DNA from: Steromphala cineraria
Lineage: Eukaryota; Mollusca; Gastropoda; Trochida; Trochidae
NCBI GenBank assembly: GCA_916613615.1
Contig: OU744725.1
Span: 73,700,280 to 73,764,279, forward strand
Direction: 5' to 3'
DNA: 64,000 nt
This document shows, piece by piece, positions 61,341 through 64,000 of this stretch (position 1 is the stretch's first letter; each line of letters opens with the position of its first letter). The notes beneath the pieces are model-generated. The model saw only the letters and a list, made by a program, of their open reading frames with translations. It searched no databases and was not told the origin of the DNA. The translations under genes were made by a program, and so were the position numbers.

Positions 61341-62030
61341 ACAGACATTCATTGCATTTTCTACCAAAAACATGACTTTCAAAATTTTGATTAAAAATGG
61401 GCAGAAACTGTTCGTAAAGGTGTAGCGAGCATGTAGAGATACGCACAAATTGATTTCTAAGACCTTTTATTTTGACGTATATTGAAAAATCTGAATTTAG
61501 CTTATACAGATATAGGCTTTGCATTTTTCATCAAAAACATGACTTTCAATATTTTGATTGAAAATGGGCATAAACTGTTCTTAAAGGTGTACCAAGCATG
61601 TAGAGATTTGCAAAAAATGATTTTTAAGACCTTTTATTTTCACTTAAAATGACCAGTGTTAAGTGAACAAGGGAGGGAACCCTTCACAGACATTCATTGC
61701 ATTTTCTACCAAAAACATGACTTTCAAAATTTTGATTAAAAATGGGCAGAAACTGTTCGTAAAGGTGTAGCGAGCATGTAGAGATACGCACAAATTGATT
61801 TCTAAGACCTTTTATTTTGACGTATATTGAAAAATCTGAATTTAGGTTATACAGATATAGGCTTTGCAATTTTTATCAAAAACATGACTTTCAATATTTT
61901 GATTGAAAATGGGCAGAAACTGTTCTTAAAGGTGTACCAAGCATGTAGAGATTTGCAAAAAATGATATTTAAGACCTTTTATTTTCACTTAAAATGACCA
62001 GTATTAAGTGAACAAGGGAGGGAACCCTTC

Positions 62031-62542
62031 ACAGACATTCATTGCATTTTCTACCAAAAACATGACTTTCAAAATTTTGATTAAAAATGGGCAGAAACTG
62101 TTCGTAAAGGTGAAGCGAGCATGTAGAGATACGCACAAATTGATTTCTAAGACCTTTTATTTTGACGTATATTGAAAAATCTGAATTTAGGTTATACAGA
62201 TATAGGCTTTGCATTTTTCATCAAAAACATGACTTTCAATATTTTGATTGAAAATGGGCAGAAACTGTTCTTAAAGGTGTACCAAGCATGTAGAGATTTG
62301 CAAAAAATGATTTTTAAGACCTTTTATTTTGACGTATATTGAAAAATCTGAATTTAGGTTATACAGATATAGGCCTGGCATTTTTCATCAAAAACATGAC
62401 TTTCAATATTTTGACTGAAAATGGGCAGAAACTGTTCTTAAAGGTGTACCAAGCATGTAGAGATTTGCAAAAAATGATTTTTAAGACCTTTTATTTTCAC
62501 TTAAAATGACCAGTGTTAAGTGAACAAGGGAGGGAACCCTTC
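62031..62542 (+). repeat. 512-bp unit with an extra B-body/A-tail subunit
   Basis: Same arrangement and the same order of B heads as at 59271, so the two are probably copies. Its last B half has TTTTGACTGAAAA, also seen near 63449. Confidence 0.92.
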
Positions 62543-62925
62543 ACAGACATTCATTGCATTTTCTACCAAAAACATGACTTTCAAAATTTTGATTAAAAAT
62601 GGGCAGAAACTGTTCGTAAAGGTGTAGCGAGCATGTAGAGATACGCACAAATTGATTTCTAAGACCTTTTATTTTGACGTATATTGAAAAATCTGAATTT
62701 AGGTTATACAGATATAGGCCTGGCATTTTTCATCAAAAACATGACTTTCAATATTTTGATTGAAAATGGGCAGAAACTGTTCTTAAAGGTGTACCAAGCA
62801 TGTAGAGATTTGCAAAAAATGATTTTTAAGACCTTTTATTTTCACTTAAAATGACCAGTGTTAAGTGAACAAGGGAGGGAACCCTTCACAGACATTCATT
62901 GCATTTTCTACCAAAAACATGACTT

Positions 62926-62937
62926 TCAAAATTTTGA
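62926..62937. other. 12-bp perfect palindrome in subunit A
   Basis: TCAAAATTTTGA equals its own reverse complement. It occurs at the same place in nearly every A subunit. Copies that lose it are few, for example those with TTTGGATT near 21866, 24631 and 24809, or ACTTTG near 31712. B has a different symmetry at the equivalent place. Any protein-binding role is a guess. Confidence 0.85.
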
Positions 62938-62945
62938 TTAAAAAT

Positions 62946-62959
62946 GGGCAGAAACTGTT
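62946..62959 (+). other. Near-invariant 14-bp core motif shared by A and B
   Basis: GGGCAGAAACTGTT begins at position 59 of A and 61 of B, so it recurs every 167 and 178 bp in alternation. Reading the window I found only a handful of altered copies, for example near 29133, 30000, 59847, 61571 and 63297. It is the longest stretch identical in both subunits that also tolerates so little change, and would be a reasonable candidate for a sequence-specific chromatin protein. No such protein is known to me for this motif. Confidence 0.7.
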
Positions 62960-63090
62960 CGTAAAGGTGTAGCGAGCATGTAGAGATACGCACAAATTGA
63001 TTTCTAAGACCTTTTATTTTGACGTATATTGAAAAATCTGAATTTAGGTTATACAGATATAGGCTTTGCATTTTTCATCAAAAACATGAC

Positions 63091-63110
63091 TTTCAATATT
63101 TTGATTGAAA
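63091..63110. other. Inverted repeat in subunit B core (7-bp arms, 6-nt loop)
   Basis: Arms TTTCAAT and ATTGAAA flank the loop ATTTTG. It sits at the position equivalent to the A palindrome and is created by the B-specific bases CAATAT and ATTGAA. Several variants fall in the loop and leave the arms intact (near 35328, 54676, 60341, 61209). Others break an arm (near 27051, 28431, 62414, 63450), so there is no strict conservation. Confidence 0.8.
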
Positions 63111-63185
63111 ATGGGCAGAAACTGTTCTTAAAGGTGTACCAAGCATGTAGAGATTTGCAAAAAATGATTTTTAAGACCTTTTATT

Positions 63186-63214
63186 TTCACTTAAAATGAC
63201 CAGTGTTAAGTGAA
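63186..63214. other. B-tail dyad, 9-bp arms with 11-nt loop
   Basis: Arms TTCACTTAA and TTAAGTGAA are exact reverse complements around AATGACCAGTG. The element is private to the B tail and recurs once per full unit. Frequent variants (GACC to CACC, GACC to AACA, GACC to ATAA) fall in the loop. Rare copies alter an arm (GTCAAG near 55127 and 56507, TAAATGAAC near 58410, TTTTTACTTAA near 49928 and 52690). Confidence 0.85.
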
Positions 63215-64000
63215 CAAGGGAGGGAACCCTTCACAGACATTCATTGCATTTTCTACCAAAAACATGACTTTCAAAATTTTGATTAAAAATGGGCAGACAC
63301 TGTTCGTAAAGGTGTAGCGAGCATGTAGAGATACGCACAAATTGATTTCTAAGACCTTTTATTTTGACGTATATTGAAAAATCTGAATTTAGGTTATACA
63401 GATATAGGCCTGGCATTTTTCATCAAAAACATGACTTTCAATATTTTGACTGAAAATGGGCAGAAACTGTTCTTAAAGGTGTACCAAGCATGTAGAGATT
63501 TGCAAAAAATGATTTTTAAGACCTTTTATTTTCACTTAAAATGACCAGTGTTAAGTGAACAAGGGAGGGAACCCTTCACAGACATTCATTGCATTTTCTA
63601 CCAAAAACATGACTTTCAAAATTTTGATTAAAAATGGGCAGAAACTGTTCGTAAAGGTGTAGCGAGCATGTAGAGATACGCACAAATTGATTTCTAAGAC
63701 CTTTTATTTTGACGTATATTGAAAAATCTGAATTTAGGTTATACAGATATAGGCCTGGCATTTTTCATCAAAAACATGACTTTCAATATTTTGATTGAAA
63801 ATGGGCAGAAACTGTTCTTAAAGGTGTACCAAGCATGTAGAGATTTGCAAAAAATGATTTTTAAGACCTTTTATTTTCACTTAAAATGACCAGTGTTAAG
63901 TGAACAAGGGAGGGAACCCTTCACAGACATTCATTGCATTTTCTACCAAAAACATGACTTTCAAAATTTTGATTAAAAATGGGCAGAAACTGTTCGTAAA

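Larger units (their letters stand above)
62888..63052 (+). repeat. Subunit A (165 bp), reference copy
   Basis: First half of the unit, about 31% G+C. Its core, from AAAAACATGAC to AAGACCTTTTATTTT, aligns to subunit B with about 10 mismatches in about 107 bp. Bases private to A in the core are CAAAAT, ATTAAAAA, TTCG, GCGAGC and GATACGCAC. Its tail (GACGTATATTG to GGTTAT) has no clear match in B. All four CpG dinucleotides of the consensus unit lie in A. The minus strand of A plus the start of B keeps a 61-codon frame open in most copies; I treat it as a by-product of low divergence. Confidence 0.95.
62888..63232 (+). repeat. Reference 345-bp satellite unit (subunits A+B)
   Basis: I chose this copy as a reference because it carries the majority base at nearly every position. 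Order of parts: A head (ACAGACATTC), shared core, A tail ending GGTTAT, then B head (ACAGATATAG), shared core, and B tail with a dyad and the segment GGGAGGGAACCCTTC. The main variable sites across the array are: CATGAC or CTTGAC in the A core; TTCG, TTTG or TTCC before TAAAGG in A; ATTGATTTC or ATTAATTTC in A; GGCCTGGC or GGCTTTGC in the B head; AAATGACC or AAATCACC in the B tail; GAGGGAACCC or GAGCCCGGAACCC at the unit end. Confidence 0.95.
63053..63232 (+). repeat. Subunit B (180 bp), reference copy
   Basis: Second half of the unit, about 34% G+C, without CpG in the consensus. It shares the head bases ACAGA and the core with A. Its private core bases are CAATAT, ATTGAAAA, TTCTTA, CCAAGC and GATTTGCAAAAAATG. 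The tail is about 15 bp longer than that of A and contains a 9-bp-arm dyad followed by a G-run/C-run segment. The offset of the shared core puts B 167 bp after A and the next A 178 bp after B, which explains the sizes of the recombinant units in this array. Confidence 0.95.
1..64000 (+). repeat. Satellite DNA array, 345-bp dimeric unit, about 189 head-to-tail copies
   Basis: The same unit recurs from the first base to the last, always in the same orientation, with no unique sequence and no inserted element between copies. The consensus unit is 345 bp, about 32.5% G+C, and consists of two related subunits, A (165 bp) and B (180 bp). Most copies differ from the consensus by only a few bases, which is the signature of concerted evolution by unequal exchange or amplification. 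Both window ends cut through a unit, so the array is longer than 64 kb. Such arrays are known mainly from eukaryotic centromeric and pericentromeric heterochromatin; that location is inferred here, not seen. Confidence 0.98.
56879..64000 (+). repeat. Array region VIII: 345-bp units with 512-bp insert units
   Basis: Unit starts: 56879, 57224, 57569, 58089, 58434, 58926, 59271, 59783, 60128, 60473, 60651, 60996, 61341, 61686, 62031, 62543, 62888, 63233, 63578, 63923 (cut by the window end). It holds three long units with a B/A recombinant subunit, one B-B illegitimate junction, one 178-bp fusion, and a short duplicated pair of units. The last four complete units are close to consensus. Confidence 0.95.

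Noticed and set aside
62957..62975. CENP-B box in the A core around TTCGTAAAGG
   Set aside because: Only the TTCG part fits. The required A and CGGG at their spacing are absent.
63053..63400. RNA polymerase III A-box-like and B-box-like sequences on the minus strand around the B/A junction (TGGTAGAAAATG and GGTTCCCTCCC)
   Set aside because: The B-box-like match is poor at the central GA, the spacing of about 18 bases is too short for a type 2 promoter, and no tRNA-like or SINE-like sequence surrounds it.
1..64000. CRISPR array
   Set aside because: The repeat is 345 bp with no unique spacers; successive units are the same sequence throughout.
1..64000. Degenerate transposon or retroelement array
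   Set aside because: No terminal repeats, target-site duplications, reverse transcriptase or transposase-like reading frame can be seen. A transposon origin of the ancestral monomer cannot be excluded but has no support here.

Overview
The whole 64 kb window is one uninterrupted head-to-tail satellite DNA array. I see no gene, tRNA, rRNA, transposable element or unique sequence anywhere in it. The window opens two bases into a repeat unit and closes 78 bases into another, so the array continues beyond both ends. A long, AT-rich (about 67% A+T in the consensus unit), nearly homogeneous tandem array of this kind points to centromeric, pericentromeric or other heterochromatin of a eukaryote. I cannot name the species, and I do not recognise the monomer as a published satellite.

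The unit is 345 bp and is itself a dimer: subunit A (165 bp, starting ACAGACATTC) and subunit B (180 bp, starting ACAGATATAG). They are about 90% identical over a core of about 107 bp and differ in their heads and tails. Equivalent core positions lie alternately 167 and 178 bp apart. I placed 188 unit starts in the window, plus the unit in progress at base 1. All unit coordinates below begin at the ACAGACATTC head of A. Most units are 344-349 bp. Fourteen are short (178 or 181 bp) A-head/B-tail fusions. Eight are long: seven of about 512 bp carry an extra A/B recombinant subunit, and one of 492 bp carries an illegitimate B-B junction.

Layout. 1-12504: a mosaic of reshuffled blocks with many fusions and a 3-bp insertion variant; a 2261-bp block is duplicated in tandem at 1914-6434. 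12505-24585: plain monomers with a loose 690-bp alternation. 24586-29252: monomers with a duplicated 1380-bp four-unit block. 29253-40637: regular 345-bp units containing a 13-unit, 4485-bp block present twice. 40638-49284: a nested five-unit block ending in a 178-bp fusion (1558 bp), embedded in a 2593-bp block. 49285-54808: an eight-unit, 2762-bp block duplicated with almost no differences. 54120-56878: a 1380-bp four-unit block present twice. 56879-64000: monomers with the 512-bp units.

Every kilobase holds small open reading frames, because the satellite keeps one frame open on each strand. They rise and fall with single-base satellite variants and are not supported as genes. The interest lies in how the array evolves: A-by-B unequal exchange with several breakpoints and apparent reciprocal products, nested block amplification, conversion-like patches, CpG decay confined to subunit A, and subunit-specific dyad symmetries.
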